NCBI RefSeq assembly: GCF_900156815.1
Contig: NZ_FTOT01000002.1
Location: 186,001-250,000 of the forward strand
Length of the DNA stretch: 64,000 nt
Direction: 5' to 3'
Source of the DNA: Gemmobacter megaterium
Lineage (GTDB): Bacteria; Pseudomonadota; Alphaproteobacteria; Rhodobacterales; Rhodobacteraceae
The notes beneath the pieces were generated by a model. That model was not told where the DNA came from. It did no database searches and was given only the letters and a program-made list of their open reading frames with translations. The position numbers and the translations under genes are program-made. Positions 42,926 to 53,333 of this stretch are shown one piece after another. Position 1 is the stretch's first letter. Each line of letters opens with the position of its first letter.

Positions 42926-44245
42926 ATGGCCGGAATGGTATTCGATGGGCTGCGGGCCGAGGTGGCGGGCGTCCGTGTGGCGCGGCGCGTCGGCCGCATC
43001 GCCGGGCTGTCACGCGGGTTGATGGAAGTCTCGGGCCTGACACGCCAGACGGCCATGTCCGACCGGGTGGAGATCCTCGGGCGCGACGGCCCCTTGGGCG
43101 GCGAGGTGCTGGGCCTGTCGCACGACAGGGTGACGGTTCTGGCGGATGGCGGATCCGAAGGGTTGGGCATCGGCGATCCGGTCCTGGTGTCGGGCCGGTC
43201 TGACATAGCACCGGATGACAGCTGGATCGGCCGCGTGATAGATCCGTTCGGCCGTCCGCTGGACGGGCGGCCCCTGTTCCGGGGCGCCCTTGCGCGCCCG
43301 CTGCGTGCGCCTGCGCCCGCCGCCGCCACACGGCGGATGCTGGGCGGGCGACTGGAAACGGGCTTGCGCGCCTTCAACACCCTGTTGCCGCTGGTGCGCG
43401 GGCAACGGATCGGGCTGTTTGCCGGATCCGGTGTCGGCAAGTCCAACCTGCTGGCCAAGTTCGCCACCGGGGTGGAGGCGGATGTTGTCGTCATTGCCCT
43501 GATCGGAGAACGCGGGCGCGAGTTGCGGGCCTTCACCGAACGCGTGCTGGGGCCGAGGGGAATGGCCCGCAGCGTGGTGGTGGCCGCCACATCCGACCAG
43601 GCGCCGCTCGTGCGGCGACGCTGCGCCTGGACGGCGATGGCGGTGGCGGAACATTTCCGCGATCAGGGGATGCATGTGCTGCTGCTGGCCGATTCCGTCA
43701 CCCGCTTTGCCGAGGCCCATCGCGAAATCGCACTTGCCGCCGGCGAGGAGGCGAGCCTGCGGGGCTATCCGCCCTCGGTCGCCCATGCCATCATGTCGCT
43801 GGCCGAACGCGCGGGGCCGGGGCCGACCGGCGCAGGCGATATCACGGCGGTGTTTTCGGTTCTGGTGCCCGGATCGGATATGGACGAACCCGTGGCCGAC
43901 ATCCTGCGGGGCACGCTGGATGGGCATGTCGTGCTGGATCGCAAGATTGCCGAACGCGGGCGGTTTCCCGCCATTGACCTGCTGCGCTCCGTCTCGCGCA
44001 GTCTGCCCGATGCGGCGACGCCTGACGAAAACGCGCTGATCACCCGCGCCCGCCATCTGCTGGGCGCCTGGGACCGTGCCGAACTGATGGTGCAGGCCGG
44101 GCTCTATGCGGCGGGCAGCGATCCGGTGGTGGATGCGGCGATCCGGGCCTGGCCCGATCTGGATGCCTTTCTGTCAGAAGACGAAGACGCCGACACGGCC
44201 GCAAGCTTTCGCCATCTGGCCGAATGCCTGCCCCGCGACGCCTAG
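42926..44245 (+). CDS. fliI: Flagellum-specific ATPase FliI
   Basis: A 439-residue AAA-type ATPase related to F1 beta. Walker A is GSGVGKS at residues 167-173, and the family block DPFGRPLDGRP precedes it. LLLADSVTRFAEAHREIALA holds Walker B, followed by PPSVAHAIMSLAERAGPG. FliI unfolds or releases export substrates at the C ring. The ATG at 42926 with GGGAG upstream gives the normal family length. It stands alone as the last flagellar gene in the window. Confidence 0.96.
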   Translation: MAGMVFDGLRAEVAGVRVARRVGRIAGLSRGLMEVSGLTRQTAMSDRVEILGRDGPLGGEVLGLSHDRVTVLADGGSEGLGIGDPVLVSGRSDIAPDDSWIGRVIDPFGRPLDGRPLFRGALARPLRAPAPAAATRRMLGGRLETGLRAFNTLLPLVRGQRIGLFAGSGVGKSNLLAKFATGVEADVVVIALIGERGRELRAFTERVLGPRGMARSVVVAATSDQAPLVRRRCAWTAMAVAEHFRDQGMHVLLLADSVTRFAEAHREIALAAGEEASLRGYPPSVAHAIMSLAERAGPGPTGAGDITAVFSVLVPGSDMDEPVADILRGTLDGHVVLDRKIAERGRFPAIDLLRSVSRSLPDAATPDENALITRARHLLGAWDRAELMVQAGLYAAGSDPVVDAAIRAWPDLDAFLSEDEDADTAASFRHLAECLPRDA

Positions 44246-44259
44246 GCGCATCCGGCCGC

Positions 44260-44916
44260 TCAGAATGGACAGGGCGCCGAGACTGTCAGGCTGGCGCCGG
44301 TGTCCGGGTGGCGCAGGCACAACGACTCCGCGTGCAGCATCAGGCGCGGATGGGCGCGCGCCGCGCCGGTGGCGTAAAGCGAATCCCCCAGGATCGGGTG
44401 GCCCAGTTCGGCCATATGCACCCGCAACTGGTGGCTGCGCCCGGTGCGGGGCATCAGATGCACGCGGGTTTCCCCCTGGCCGACCGCAATCACCTGCCAA
44501 TCGGTCACGGCGGGCCTGCCGGTGTCGTGGTTCACATGCTGGCGCGGGCGGTTCGGCCAATCGACGATCAAGGGCAGGTCCACCGTACCCGTGGCTTGCG
44601 CCAATTCGCCATGCAGGCGGGCGACATACACCTTGGTGACGCTGCGCGCCTCGAACTGCTTGCCCAGCCCGCCTTGTGCGGCCTTGGTCCGGGCAAAGAC
44701 CATGATCCCGGATGTATCCAGATCCAGCCGGTGCACCAGCAGGACATCGGGATAGTCGGCGCGCAAGCGGTTGATCAGGCAATCCGCCCGATCCTCGCCC
44801 CGACCTGGCACGGACAGCAGGCCCTCGGGCTTGTCCACGATCAGGATCGCACTGTCGGCGTGCAAGACCCGTGGCGGGCCTGGCGGCGGGTCATACTGAA
44901 AGGGCGTATCGGTCAT
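44260..44916 (-). CDS. RluA-family pseudouridine synthase (RluA type)
   Basis: A 218-residue single-domain enzyme with the catalytic motif HRLDLDTSGIMVFARTKAAQ (Asp in HRLD) and LMPRTGRSHQLRVHMAELGH. It lacks an S4 domain, and its length matches RluA (about 219 in E. coli), which modifies U746 of 23S rRNA and U32 of several tRNAs. It is convergent with fliI, 14 bp away, and on the same strand as the LysE gene and carB upstream. Confidence 0.88.
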   Translation of the reverse strand: MTDTPFQYDPPPGPPRVLHADSAILIVDKPEGLLSVPGRGEDRADCLINRLRADYPDVLLVHRLDLDTSGIMVFARTKAAQGGLGKQFEARSVTKVYVARLHGELAQATGTVDLPLIVDWPNRPRQHVNHDTGRPAVTDWQVIAVGQGETRVHLMPRTGRSHQLRVHMAELGHPILGDSLYATGAARAHPRLMLHAESLCLRHPDTGASLTVSAPCPF

Positions 44917-44940
44917 GCCGCGGTCATACCGCCTGATGGC

Positions 44941-45564
44941 TCAGGCGTCGAGCGCAAGACGCGCGGCCAGACCTGCAAACAACACAGACGCGACGCGGTT
45001 CAGCGCCCCCATGCGACGGGCCAGCGCCTGCCCGGCATGGCCAGCGACAATGCCGTAGCCCATTGTGACCAACGTGCCGGTAAAGGCAAAGACCAGGCCC
45101 AGCGCAACGATCTGTTGCCAGATCGGCGGGCCACCCTGCACCACGAATTGCGGTAGAAAGGCCATCACGAACAGCACCGGCTTGGGGTTCAGCATATTGG
45201 TCAGCGCGCCTTTGCGAAACGCGCGCCACAAATCGGCCTGGCCGCGCGCCGCCCCTGTGGGGCCGGCATTCCACGCCTTGATGGCAAGCCACACCAGATA
45301 ACCCGCGCCAGCCCAGCGCAGCACATCCAGCGCCGCGGGATGGGCCGCGATCAGGGCCGCCACCCCGGCCGCCGCCAACCCGACATGCCACAGCACCCCG
45401 CATCCGGCCCCAAAGCCTGATGCGGCCCCCGCGCGCGGCCCGCCCTGAATGCCACAGGCGGTGGCCAGCACCACATCCGCACCGGGCACCACATTGACGA
45501 CAAGCCCGCCCAGCACAAAGGCAAGGAACTGATCTGGGGTGAGAAAACCGAGAATCTCTGTCAT
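44941..45564 (-). CDS. LysE/RhtB family amino-acid exporter
   Basis: A 207-residue membrane protein with six hydrophobic helices. The family signature is VVNVVPGADVVLATACGIQG near residues 22-41, followed by GAASGFGAGCGVLWHVGLAA, and NMLNPKPVLFVMAFLPQFVV near 120-140. These proteins export amino acids or related metabolites; the substrate cannot be told from sequence. Start at 45564 (MTEILGFLTPDQFLAFVLGG). It lies downstream of carB on the same strand with a hairpin in the 63-bp gap. Confidence 0.9.
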   Translation of the reverse strand: MTEILGFLTPDQFLAFVLGGLVVNVVPGADVVLATACGIQGGPRAGAASGFGAGCGVLWHVGLAAAGVAALIAAHPAALDVLRWAGAGYLVWLAIKAWNAGPTGAARGQADLWRAFRKGALTNMLNPKPVLFVMAFLPQFVVQGGPPIWQQIVALGLVFAFTGTLVTMGYGIVAGHAGQALARRMGALNRVASVLFAGLAARLALDA

Positions 45565-45580
45565 GGTCCACCGGCAGCGG

Positions 45581-45601
45581 GCCGGGCGACCACCGCCCGG
45601 C
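45581..45601. other. Hairpin between carB and the LysE-type gene
   Basis: GCCGGGCG (45581-45588) and CGCCCGGC (45594-45601) form a perfect 8-bp stem with loop ACCAC. On the minus strand, in which both flanking genes are transcribed, the T-run comes before rather than after the stem, so it is a poor terminator and may just stabilise the carB 3' end. Confidence 0.4.
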
Positions 45602-45627
45602 AAAACCATCTCGGGCTGGAGGGCCGA

Positions 45628-48600
45628 TCAGCCCTGCAGCGTGCGCACCCCATATCCCTCGCTGCGGGCCTTCATGGCGGCAACGGCGGCAATGGCCCCG
45701 GCAGCGGTGGTGAAATAGGGGATCTTGTCCATCAGCGCCACGCGGCGGATATCGCGGCTGTCGGTGATCGACTGTGCGCCTTCGGTGGTGTTCATCACCA
45801 CGGCGATCTCGCCGTTCTTGAGCGCGTCCACCACATTCGGGCGGCCTTCGTAGACCTTGCCGACCGGAATGGCCTTGACCCCTTCGGTCGCCAGCCATTT
45901 CGCCGTGCCACGGGTTGCCGTGATCTCGAAGCCCAGCCCAAGCAGATCGCGCGCCGCTTCGGCAAGGGCCGCCGTCTTGTCGGCATCCTTGATCGACAGG
46001 AACACCCGTCCGCTTTCGGGCAAATGCACACCAGCGCCCATCTGCGCCTTGAGGAAGGCCAGCGCAAAGGTGCGATCCCAGCCCATCACCTCGCCGGTCG
46101 ACCGCATTTCCGGGCCAAGCAGCGGATCGACACCGGGGAAGCGGGCAAAGGGCAGCACCGCCTCCTTGACGCTGAACCACGGGGTTTTCGGATCGGCCAG
46201 GGTCAGCGGATCGGCCAGCGGCAGCGGCGTATCGGGGCCGACACCCGCCGGATAGGGCGCCCGCAGCGGGAAGGCCGACAGTTTTTCTCCGGCCATCACA
46301 CGGGCGGCGATGCTGGCGATGGCGCTGTCGGTCGCCTTGGCGACAAAGGGCACGGTGCGGCTGGCGCGCGGGTTCACCTCCAGCACATAGATCGTACCGT
46401 CCTTGATGGCGAACTGCACGTTCATCAGGCCGACGACGTTCAGCGCGCGGGCCATCAGCACGGTCTGACGCTTCAGCTCCTCGACCGTTTCGGCATCCAG
46501 GCTGTGGGGCGGCAAACAGCAGGCGCTGTCACCGGAATGGACCCCCGCCTCCTCGATATGTTCCATGATTCCGGCCACATGCACCGCATCGCCGTCGCAC
46601 AGCGCATCGACATCCACCTCGATCGCGCCGGTCAGATAGCTGTCCAGCAGCACGGGGTTCTTGCCCGAAACCTGCACGGCCGTGGTGATGTAGCGTTTGA
46701 GCTGATCGGCATCGCGCACGATTTCCATGGCCCGGCCGCCCAGCACGTAAGACGGGCGGATCACCAGCGGATAGCCCACACGTTCGGCAATCTTGAACGC
46801 CTCGTCGCCGGAATGGGCAATGCCATTGACCGGCTGTTTCAGGCCCAGATCGTTCAGCAGTTTCTGGAACCGTTCGCGGTCTTCGGCCAGGTCGATGGCA
46901 TCGGGCGTGGTGCCAAGGATCGGGATGCCCTCGTCCTTGAGGGCCTGTGCCAGTTTCAGAGGAGTCTGGCCGCCGAACTGCACGATCACGCCGTGCAGCG
47001 TGCCCGCATCCTGTTCCACCCGCAGGATTTCCAGCACATGTTCCAGGGTCAGCGGTTCGAAATACAGCCGGTCCGAGGTGTCGTAATCCGTGGAAACGGT
47101 TTCAGGGTTGCAGTTGACCATGATCGTCTCATAGCCCGCCGCAGTCAGCGCATAGCAGGCATGGACACAGCAATAGTCGAACTCGATCCCCTGCCCGATC
47201 CGGTTGGGGCCACCGCCCAGGATGACGACCTTTTTCTTGTCGCTGGGCCGCGCTTCGCATTCCACATCGCCCATCGCGGGGACTTCGTAGGTGGAATACA
47301 TGTAGGGCGTCTGCGCCTCGAATTCGGCGGCGCAGGTGTCGATGCGCTTGAACACCGCCTTGACGCCCAGATTGCGGCGGGCGCGGCGGATCTGGTCCTC
47401 GACGCGGCCCGTCAGGGTCGCCAGGCGCGCATCGGTGAACCCCATCATCTTGAGCTGACGCAGGCCATGTTCGGTGACTGGCAGGCCCTCCTTGCGGATC
47501 TGGGCCTCTGCCTCGATGATTTCGCGGATGCGGGCCAGGAACCACGGATCAAAGGCGGTGATCGCCTGGATTTCTTCGTCCGAGAACCCTTCGCGCATCG
47601 CCTGGGCGATCACGCGCAGCCGGTCGGGGGTTGCCTGGCTCAGCGCCTTGGAAATAGCCGCGTTGTCCGGGGCGCCCGGAATGGCGATTTCGTCAAAGCC
47701 GCTCAGGCCGGTTTCCAGCGAGGCCAGCGCCTTTTGCAGCGATTCGTGGATCGTGCGGCCAATCGCCATAGCCTCGCCCACCGATTTCATCGCGGTGGTC
47801 AGCAGCGGCTCGGATCCGGGGAACTTCTCAAAGGCAAAGCGCGGGATCTTGGTGACGACATAGTCGATGCTGGGCTCGAAGCTGGCAGGCGTCACCTTGG
47901 TGATGTCGTTGTCCAGCTCGTCCAGGGTATAGCCCACGGCCAGCTTGGCCGCGATCTTGGCAATCGGGAACCCCGTCGCCTTGGAGGCGAGCGCCGAGGA
48001 CCGCGACACCCGCGGGTTCATCTCGATCACCACCATCCGGCCATCGGCAGGGTTGATCGCCCATTGCACGTTGGACCCGCCGGTTTCCACCCCGATCTCG
48101 CGCAGCACGGCAATGCTGCCGTTGCGCATGATCTGATATTCCTTGTCGGTCAGCGTCAGGGCCGGGGCCACCGTGATCGAATCGCCGGTGTGCACGCCCA
48201 TCGGATCGACGTTTTCGATGGAACAGACGATGATGGCATTGTCGGCGCGGTCGCGCACCACCTCCATCTCGTATTCCTTCCAGCCCAGCAGGGATTCATC
48301 AACCAGAACCTGCGCCATCGGGCTGGCTTCGAGGCCGGAGCGCACGATCGCCTCATAGTCGTCGCGGTTATAGGCGACGCCCCCGCCAGTGCCACCAAGC
48401 GTAAAGGCCGGGCGAATGATCGCGGGCAGGCCGATGTGTTCCAGATCCTGCATCGCCTGCCGGATGCCTGCGGCGATGTCGTATTTGCCATTAGGCAGCT
48501 TGGGCGCCGCAACGATGGTGGCCTTGGGGTTTTCCAGCCCGATCCGGTCCATTGCCTCGCGGAACAGCTTGCGGTCCTCGGCCATTTCGATGGCCTGACG

Positions 48601-48957
48601 GTTGGCGCCGATCAGTTCGACCCCGAATTTCTCCAGCACGCCCATATCGGCCAGCGACAGGCTGGTGTTCAGCCCGGTCTGCCCGCCCATGGTGGGCAAC
48701 AGCGCATCGGGGCGTTCGATCTCGATGATCTTGGCGACGACTTCGGGGGTGATCGGCTCGATATAGGTGGCATCCGCCAGCCCCGGATCGGTCATGATCG
48801 TCGCGGGGTTCGAGTTCACGAGGATGACGCGGTAGCCTTCCTCTTTCAGCGCCTTGCAGGCCTGGGCGCCCGAATAGTCGAACTCGCAGGCTTGGCCAAT
48901 GACGATGGGCCCCGCGCCGATGATCATGATGGACTTGATATCGGTTCTTTTCGGCAT
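45628..48957 (-). CDS. carB: Carbamoyl-phosphate synthase large subunit
   Basis: A 1109-residue enzyme making carbamoyl phosphate for arginine and pyrimidine synthesis, full length with both duplicated halves. N-terminal synthetase: [54 protein letters not shown]. The second half restarts near [20 protein letters not shown], with [14 protein letters not shown]. The C-terminal MGS-like allosteric domain lies at about 960-1109 ([40 protein letters not shown]). The ATG at 48957 has GAGGGG upstream. carA is not in the window. The gene is divergent from the zevA-like gene. Confidence 0.98.
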   Translation of the reverse strand: MPKRTDIKSIMIIGAGPIVIGQACEFDYSGAQACKALKEEGYRVILVNSNPATIMTDPGLADATYIEPITPEVVAKIIEIERPDALLPTMGGQTGLNTSLSLADMGVLEKFGVELIGANRQAIEMAEDRKLFREAMDRIGLENPKATIVAAPKLPNGKYDIAAGIRQAMQDLEHIGLPAIIRPAFTLGGTGGGVAYNRDDYEAIVRSGLEASPMAQVLVDESLLGWKEYEMEVVRDRADNAIIVCSIENVDPMGVHTGDSITVAPALTLTDKEYQIMRNGSIAVLREIGVETGGSNVQWAINPADGRMVVIEMNPRVSRSSALASKATGFPIAKIAAKLAVGYTLDELDNDITKVTPASFEPSIDYVVTKIPRFAFEKFPGSEPLLTTAMKSVGEAMAIGRTIHESLQKALASLETGLSGFDEIAIPGAPDNAAISKALSQATPDRLRVIAQAMREGFSDEEIQAITAFDPWFLARIREIIEAEAQIRKEGLPVTEHGLRQLKMMGFTDARLATLTGRVEDQIRRARRNLGVKAVFKRIDTCAAEFEAQTPYMYSTYEVPAMGDVECEARPSDKKKVVILGGGPNRIGQGIEFDYCCVHACYALTAAGYETIMVNCNPETVSTDYDTSDRLYFEPLTLEHVLEILRVEQDAGTLHGVIVQFGGQTPLKLAQALKDEGIPILGTTPDAIDLAEDRERFQKLLNDLGLKQPVNGIAHSGDEAFKIAERVGYPLVIRPSYVLGGRAMEIVRDADQLKRYITTAVQVSGKNPVLLDSYLTGAIEVDVDALCDGDAVHVAGIMEHIEEAGVHSGDSACCLPPHSLDAETVEELKRQTVLMARALNVVGLMNVQFAIKDGTIYVLEVNPRASRTVPFVAKATDSAIASIAARVMAGEKLSAFPLRAPYPAGVGPDTPLPLADPLTLADPKTPWFSVKEAVLPFARFPGVDPLLGPEMRSTGEVMGWDRTFALAFLKAQMGAGVHLPESGRVFLSIKDADKTAALAEAARDLLGLGFEITATRGTAKWLATEGVKAIPVGKVYEGRPNVVDALKNGEIAVVMNTTEGAQSITDSRDIRRVALMDKIPYFTTAAGAIAAVAAMKARSEGYGVRTLQG

Positions 48958-49130
48958 GTCAGGACCCCTCGGCGCAAATTGTCCGGCGTTATATCCATGG
49001 GCGTCCCACGTGCAAGGCCGAATGGCACTCGGGCCGTCGATTGGGCAGCCGCGCGCGGGGCGACATCCGCCCCCCTTGCACGACCGACCCGGCCCGCGCA
49101 CACTCCGGCAGGCATCTACGAGGTCAATTC

Positions 49131-49796
49131 ATGCAGCCCCTGCCCCGGCTTGTCCAGAAACTTGCGGCATCGGCGCTGGTGCTGATGCTGGCCAGCCCGG
49201 AGGCGGTGGCGCATCCGCACGAGTTCATCGACGCGGGCGTCGAGTTGCGCTTCGACGCTGACGGGCGTCTGGCGGCGGTGCGTGTGGTCTGGGTCTATGA
49301 CGATCTGACGTCGCTGATGATCCTGACCGACCGGGGCCTGGACCCGGACGGGCCGCTGACCGAGGCTCAGGCCGCAGATCTGTCGGGATTCGACATGGGC
49401 TGGGACGCGGATTTCGCAGGCGACACCTATCTGCTGATGGGCGACACGCCGCTGGACCTTGGCAGGCCGCAGGACTGGACGGCGCGCGTGGTGCAGGGCC
49501 GCATCATCACCACCCATGTCCGGCGGCTTTCCGCCCCTCTGCCCCCCGGCGCGGCGCCGTTTGTGGTGCAGGTCTACGACCCCGGCTATTACACCGCCTA
49601 TACCATCGCCACCGCGCCGCTGATCCGGGGCCGCGAGGATTGCCGGGCCGAGGTCTATGGTCCCGACATCGCCGCTGCCGATGCTGCGCTGGCCGAGGCG
49701 ATCCGGGAACTTTCGGGTGACGACCCCGAGGCGGATTTTCCCGCCATCGGGGCCGCCTATGCCGAGGAGGTGCGCGTGACATGTCGCCAGGACTGA
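49131..49796 (+). CDS. DUF1007 family periplasmic protein (ZevA-like)
   Basis: A 221-residue exported protein with signal peptide (residues 1-27, ending ASPEAVA|HPHEF). The mature protein begins with the family's His-rich start AHPHEFIDAGVELRFDADGR, then VRVVWVYDDLTSLMILTDRG and a C-terminal FPAIGAAYAEEVRVTCRQD. DUF1007 proteins are usually encoded next to NicO-type metal transporters; the Haemophilus influenzae pair ZevA/ZevB supports zinc use. Here it overlaps the NicO gene by 16 bp, so the two are coupled. GAGG precedes the ATG. Confidence 0.85.
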   Translation: MQPLPRLVQKLAASALVLMLASPEAVAHPHEFIDAGVELRFDADGRLAAVRVVWVYDDLTSLMILTDRGLDPDGPLTEAQAADLSGFDMGWDADFAGDTYLLMGDTPLDLGRPQDWTARVVQGRIITTHVRRLSAPLPPGAAPFVVQVYDPGYYTAYTIATAPLIRGREDCRAEVYGPDIAAADAALAEAIRELSGDDPEADFPAIGAAYAEEVRVTCRQD

Positions 49797-50779
49797 CCCG
49801 CTGGCTCGGGCTGAGCGCGCTGGCCGTCGTTGCGGGGCTGCTGGCGACTTGGGCGCTTGGCGGCTTTGACGCGCTGGCGGCACAGGGCATCGCCGCCCAG
49901 CGCGGCTTTCGCGATTCGCTGGCAGGCAGTCTGCGCGCCTTGCGCAGCGGTCAGGCCGGGGCGGTCTGGGGGCTGGTCGCGCTGTCCTTCGGCTACGGCG
50001 TGCTGCACGCGGCAGGGCCGGGCCATGGCAAGGTGCTGATCGGCGGGTATGGCGCGGGGGGGCGGGTGGCGCTGGTCCGGCTGGTCGGCATCGCGCTGGT
50101 GGCCAGCCTGGCGCAGGCGACGGTGGCCATCGTGCTGGTCTATGGCGGACTTGGCCTGTTCGGGCTGACACGCGATGCCATCGGGGCCGCAGGCGAAGGC
50201 TGGATGATGGTGACAGGCCATCTGATGATGGCCGCCATCGGCCTGTGGCTGGTCTGGCGCAGCCTGCGCGCCCTGCCGCGCCTGCCCGGCAGGCCGATGC
50301 AGGCGGCAGGCCAGACGATGCACAGCCACCATGGCCACGACCATCACGGCCACGGCCACCGGGACCAGCCTCCCCACGATCACAGCCATGGCCATCCGCC
50401 GCAGGACGGCACCTGCGCGGCATGTGGCCACCGTCACGGCCCTACGCTGGACGAGGTGCAGGCCGCCAGCACCTGGCGCGAGGCAGCGGCGCTGGTTGCG
50501 GGAATCGCCATTCGCCCCTGCACCGGGGCGCTGATGCTGCTGGTGCTGACCTGGCAACTGGGGCTGGTCTGGGCCGGTATCGCGGGGGCCTATGCCATGG
50601 GGCTGGGCACAGCCCTGATCACCACAGGCGTGGCCGTCCTGTCGGTCACGGCACGCGAAGGCGCGCTGGCGGGCCTGCCCGGCCTGGCGCGGGCACGGGC
50701 CGCCCTGCCCTTTGCCGGCATCGTCGCGGGACTGGTGATTGCGGGCGCGGCGCTGGTCATGCTGGCCAAGGGTGTCTGA
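49781..50779 (+). CDS. NicO/RcnA family metal transporter with His-rich loop (ZevB-like)
   Basis: A 332-residue inner-membrane protein with about six helices. The family motif HAAGPGHGKVLIGGYGAGGR is at residues 76-95. A cytoplasmic or periplasmic loop at 181-219 contains more than a dozen His residues and a CAAC pair (212-215), suited for Ni2+, Co2+ or Zn2+ binding. A second motif, GIAIRPCTGALMLLVLTWQL, is in the C-terminal half. RcnA exports Ni/Co, while ZevB-type partners of DUF1007 proteins act in zinc handling; the operon structure favours the latter. The start lies inside the preceding gene. Confidence 0.87.
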   Translation: MSPGLTRWLGLSALAVVAGLLATWALGGFDALAAQGIAAQRGFRDSLAGSLRALRSGQAGAVWGLVALSFGYGVLHAAGPGHGKVLIGGYGAGGRVALVRLVGIALVASLAQATVAIVLVYGGLGLFGLTRDAIGAAGEGWMMVTGHLMMAAIGLWLVWRSLRALPRLPGRPMQAAGQTMHSHHGHDHHGHGHRDQPPHDHSHGHPPQDGTCAACGHRHGPTLDEVQAASTWREAAALVAGIAIRPCTGALMLLVLTWQLGLVWAGIAGAYAMGLGTALITTGVAVLSVTAREGALAGLPGLARARAALPFAGIVAGLVIAGAALVMLAKGV

Positions 50780-50880
50780 ACGGCCACAACCCCAAAGCGA
50801 CGGACTTTCCTGTCTTGCCGCTTTTTCGGGCACAGTATAGACAGGTCGCTTCGCGCAATTTCGCCGCACCCGGTTCCCCG

Positions 50881-52233
50881 ATGTCTGGTCTTCGCCTGTC
50901 CCCGCTTGCCCATGCCCGCGCCTTGCTGCTGCTGGCCTTTCCGCTGATCGGCAGCCACGTCGCGCAGATTCTGCTGCAAGTGACCGATACCATCATGCTG
51001 GGCTGGTACGGGGTCGAGGAACTGGCAGCAGGCGTGCTGGGCGCCTCGTCGTTCTTCATGGTGTTCATGCTGGGCTCGGGCTTTGCCCATGCGGTGATGC
51101 CAATGGCCGCCGCCGCGCTGGGGCGCGAGGATGAAACCCAGGTGCGCCGCGATGCCCGCATGGGCATGTGGCTGTCGATTGCCTATGGCGTTCTGGCCTT
51201 TCCGGTTTTCTGGTGGTCGGAGCCGTTGCTGCTGGCACTGGGGCAGCAACCCGAGATCGCCGCATTGGGGCAGGATTACATGCGCATCGCGGGGCTGGGC
51301 ATGATTCCGGCCTTGCTGGTCATGGTGCTGAAAAGCTTCCTTGCCGCGATGGAACGGGCGCAGGTCGTGCTGTGGGTCACGCTGGCCGGGGTGGGCGTGA
51401 ACATCGCCTTGAACTGGATGCTGATCTTCGGCAACTGGGGCTTTCCGGAACTGGGCATCCGCGGCGCGGCCATCGCCTCGGTTCTGGTGCAGGTGCTCAG
51501 CCTGATCGTCCTGGGCCTGTGGGTCGTCCTGCACCGCGATTTCCGCCGCTTTCGCCTGTTCCAGAACTTCTGGCGCCACGATGCGGCGCTGAAACAGGTC
51601 TGGCGGCTGGGATGGCCCATCGGCCTGACCTCGCTGATGGAGGGCGGGCTGTTTCACGCTGTCGCCCTTATGATGGGATGGATCGGCACGGTGGGACTGG
51701 CGGCGCACGGGATTGCGCTACAGATCACCGCGGCCACTTTCATGGTGCATGTCGGCCTGTCGAATGCCGCAACCGTGCGCGCGGGCCGGGCCGAAGGTGC
51801 GGGCGATGCCCAGCGGCTGCGCGATGGCGCCTGGGTGGCGCTGGTGGTCAGCCAGGGGCTGGGCGTCTTTGTGATTGCCGCATTCCTGCTGATGCCAGAG
51901 CCGCTGGTCCGGCTGTTCCTTGATGAAGCGCATCCGCGCGCGCCGCAGATCATCGCCTATGGCAGCATCCTGCTGGGCATGGCGGCGCTGTTCCAGGTGG
52001 CCGATGCGGCGCAGGTGATGGCGCTGGGGCTGCTGCGCGGCATCCGCGACACACGCGTGCCCATGGTGATCGCCATCGTATGCTATTGGGGCATTGGCCT
52101 GCCCGCCGCCTATATACTGGGGTTCAAGACCGACATGGGCGGCGTCGGCCTGTGGACCGGCCTTGTGATCGGCCTGTCGCTGGCAGCGGCGGCCCTGCTG
52201 GTACGGTTCTGGCGCCGCGCGCCCCGGCCCTGA
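50881..52233 (+). CDS. MATE family multidrug efflux transporter (NorM type)
   Basis: A 450-residue protein with 12 hydrophobic helices in two homologous halves. The first half has FPLIGSHVAQILLQVTDTIM and LGWYGVEELAAGVLGASSFF, the second has LGWPIGLTSLMEGGLFHAVA and MGWIGTVGLAAHGIALQITA. MATE pumps export cationic drugs and metabolites in exchange for Na+ or H+. The ATG at 50881 is the only plausible start, though it lacks a good ribosome site. It begins 101 bp after the NicO gene and ends 6 bp before the convergent lipA stop. Confidence 0.93.
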   Translation: MSGLRLSPLAHARALLLLAFPLIGSHVAQILLQVTDTIMLGWYGVEELAAGVLGASSFFMVFMLGSGFAHAVMPMAAAALGREDETQVRRDARMGMWLSIAYGVLAFPVFWWSEPLLLALGQQPEIAALGQDYMRIAGLGMIPALLVMVLKSFLAAMERAQVVLWVTLAGVGVNIALNWMLIFGNWGFPELGIRGAAIASVLVQVLSLIVLGLWVVLHRDFRRFRLFQNFWRHDAALKQVWRLGWPIGLTSLMEGGLFHAVALMMGWIGTVGLAAHGIALQITAATFMVHVGLSNAATVRAGRAEGAGDAQRLRDGAWVALVVSQGLGVFVIAAFLLMPEPLVRLFLDEAHPRAPQIIAYGSILLGMAALFQVADAAQVMALGLLRGIRDTRVPMVIAIVCYWGIGLPAAYILGFKTDMGGVGLWTGLVIGLSLAAAALLVRFWRRAPRP

Positions 52234-52239
52234 GCCGGG

Positions 52240-53190
52240 TCAGGCGCGGCCCAGCTTTGCCTCGCGTGCCGAACGCAACTGCGCGAAATCCTCGCCGGCG
52301 TGATAGCTGGACCGGGTCAGAGGCGTGGCCGATACCATCAGAAACCCCTTGTTGCGCGCACTTTTCTCATAGGCGGCGAATTCATCGGGGGTGACGAAAC
52401 GGGCCACGGCATGGTGCTTGGGCGTCGGTTGCAGATACTGGCCGATGGTCAGGAAATCGACATCCGCCGAACGCATGTCATCCATCACCTGCAAGACCCC
52501 CTGCCGATCCTCGCCCAGACCCACCATGATGCCGGATTTGGTGAACATGCCCGGATCCAGTTCCTTGACCCGTTGCAACAGGCGCAGCGAATGGAAATAG
52601 CGCGCACCGGGGCGCACTTCGTGATAAAGGCCAGGCACGGTTTCCAGATTGTGGTTGAACACATCGGGGCGCGCCTCGACCACCGCTTCCAGCGCGGAGG
52701 GCGGACAGCGCAGGAAATCCGGCGTCAGAATCTCGATCGTCGTCTCGGGCGCACGGTGGCGGATCGCGCGGATGGTCTGGGCAAAGTGGTCGGCCCCGCC
52801 ATCGTCCAGATCGTCGCGGTCCACCGAGGTGATCACGACATGCTTGAGGCCCAGCTTCTGCACGGCATGGGCGACGCGGCCTGGTTCAAAGGCATCCAGT
52901 GTCTGCGGCTTGCCGGTGGCCACGTTGCAGAAGGTGCATCCGCGCGTGCAGATCTCGCCCATGATCATCATGGTGGCGTGGCCCTGGCTCCAGCATTCGC
53001 CAACGTTGGGGCAGCCCGCCTCCTCGCAGACCGTGACGAGGCGGTTCGCCTTCAACAGATCGCGCGTGGCCTTGTACCCTTCGGAGGTCGGGGCCTTGAC
53101 GCGAATCCACGCCGGCTTTTTCGGCTGGGCATTGTCGGGACGATGCGCCTTTTCCGGATGGCGCTGGTCGGGCAACTTGAGATCGCGCAC
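52240..53190 (-). CDS. lipA: Lipoyl synthase
   Basis: A 316-residue radical SAM enzyme that inserts two sulfurs into octanoyl groups on lipoyl domains. The auxiliary [4Fe-4S] cluster motif C-x4-C-x5-C is in [17 protein letters not shown]; the radical SAM motif C-x3-C-x2-C is in [11 protein letters not shown]; the conserved C-terminal Ser is in RSSYHAGE. The start is taken as GTG at 53190 ([20 protein letters not shown]) with AGGGGGAA upstream; no suitable ATG lies nearby. It is divergent from aqpZ across 143 bp. Confidence 0.96.
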   Translation of the reverse strand: MRDLKLPDQRHPEKAHRPDNAQPKKPAWIRVKAPTSEGYKATRDLLKANRLVTVCEEAGCPNVGECWSQGHATMMIMGEICTRGCTFCNVATGKPQTLDAFEPGRVAHAVQKLGLKHVVITSVDRDDLDDGGADHFAQTIRAIRHRAPETTIEILTPDFLRCPPSALEAVVEARPDVFNHNLETVPGLYHEVRPGARYFHSLRLLQRVKELDPGMFTKSGIMVGLGEDRQGVLQVMDDMRSADVDFLTIGQYLQPTPKHHAVARFVTPDEFAAYEKSARNKGFLMVSATPLTRSSYHAGEDFAQLRSAREAKLGRA

Positions 53191-53333
53191 GGGAAGTTCC
53201 CCCTGACGGAATGACGTCCTTCCGGATACGCCGAAATGACCCCGAAGGCAACGGCGGGCGCCCCGCGCGGCGCATCTGTTTCGGTGGATCTGGATGCAGT
53301 TTCCCGCAGCGCGGCGGGACAGGAGTGAGTGAC

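Noticed and set aside
48958-49130. Possible Zur operator before the ZevA-like gene
   Set aside because: Only a weak AT-rich patch (GTTATAT) is seen, with no palindrome around it.
46024-49185. A 1053-codon open frame antisense to carB
   Set aside because: It mirrors carB codon for codon, is rich in His/Arg/Gln as expected for the complement of GC-rich coding DNA, and has no ribosome site or family features.
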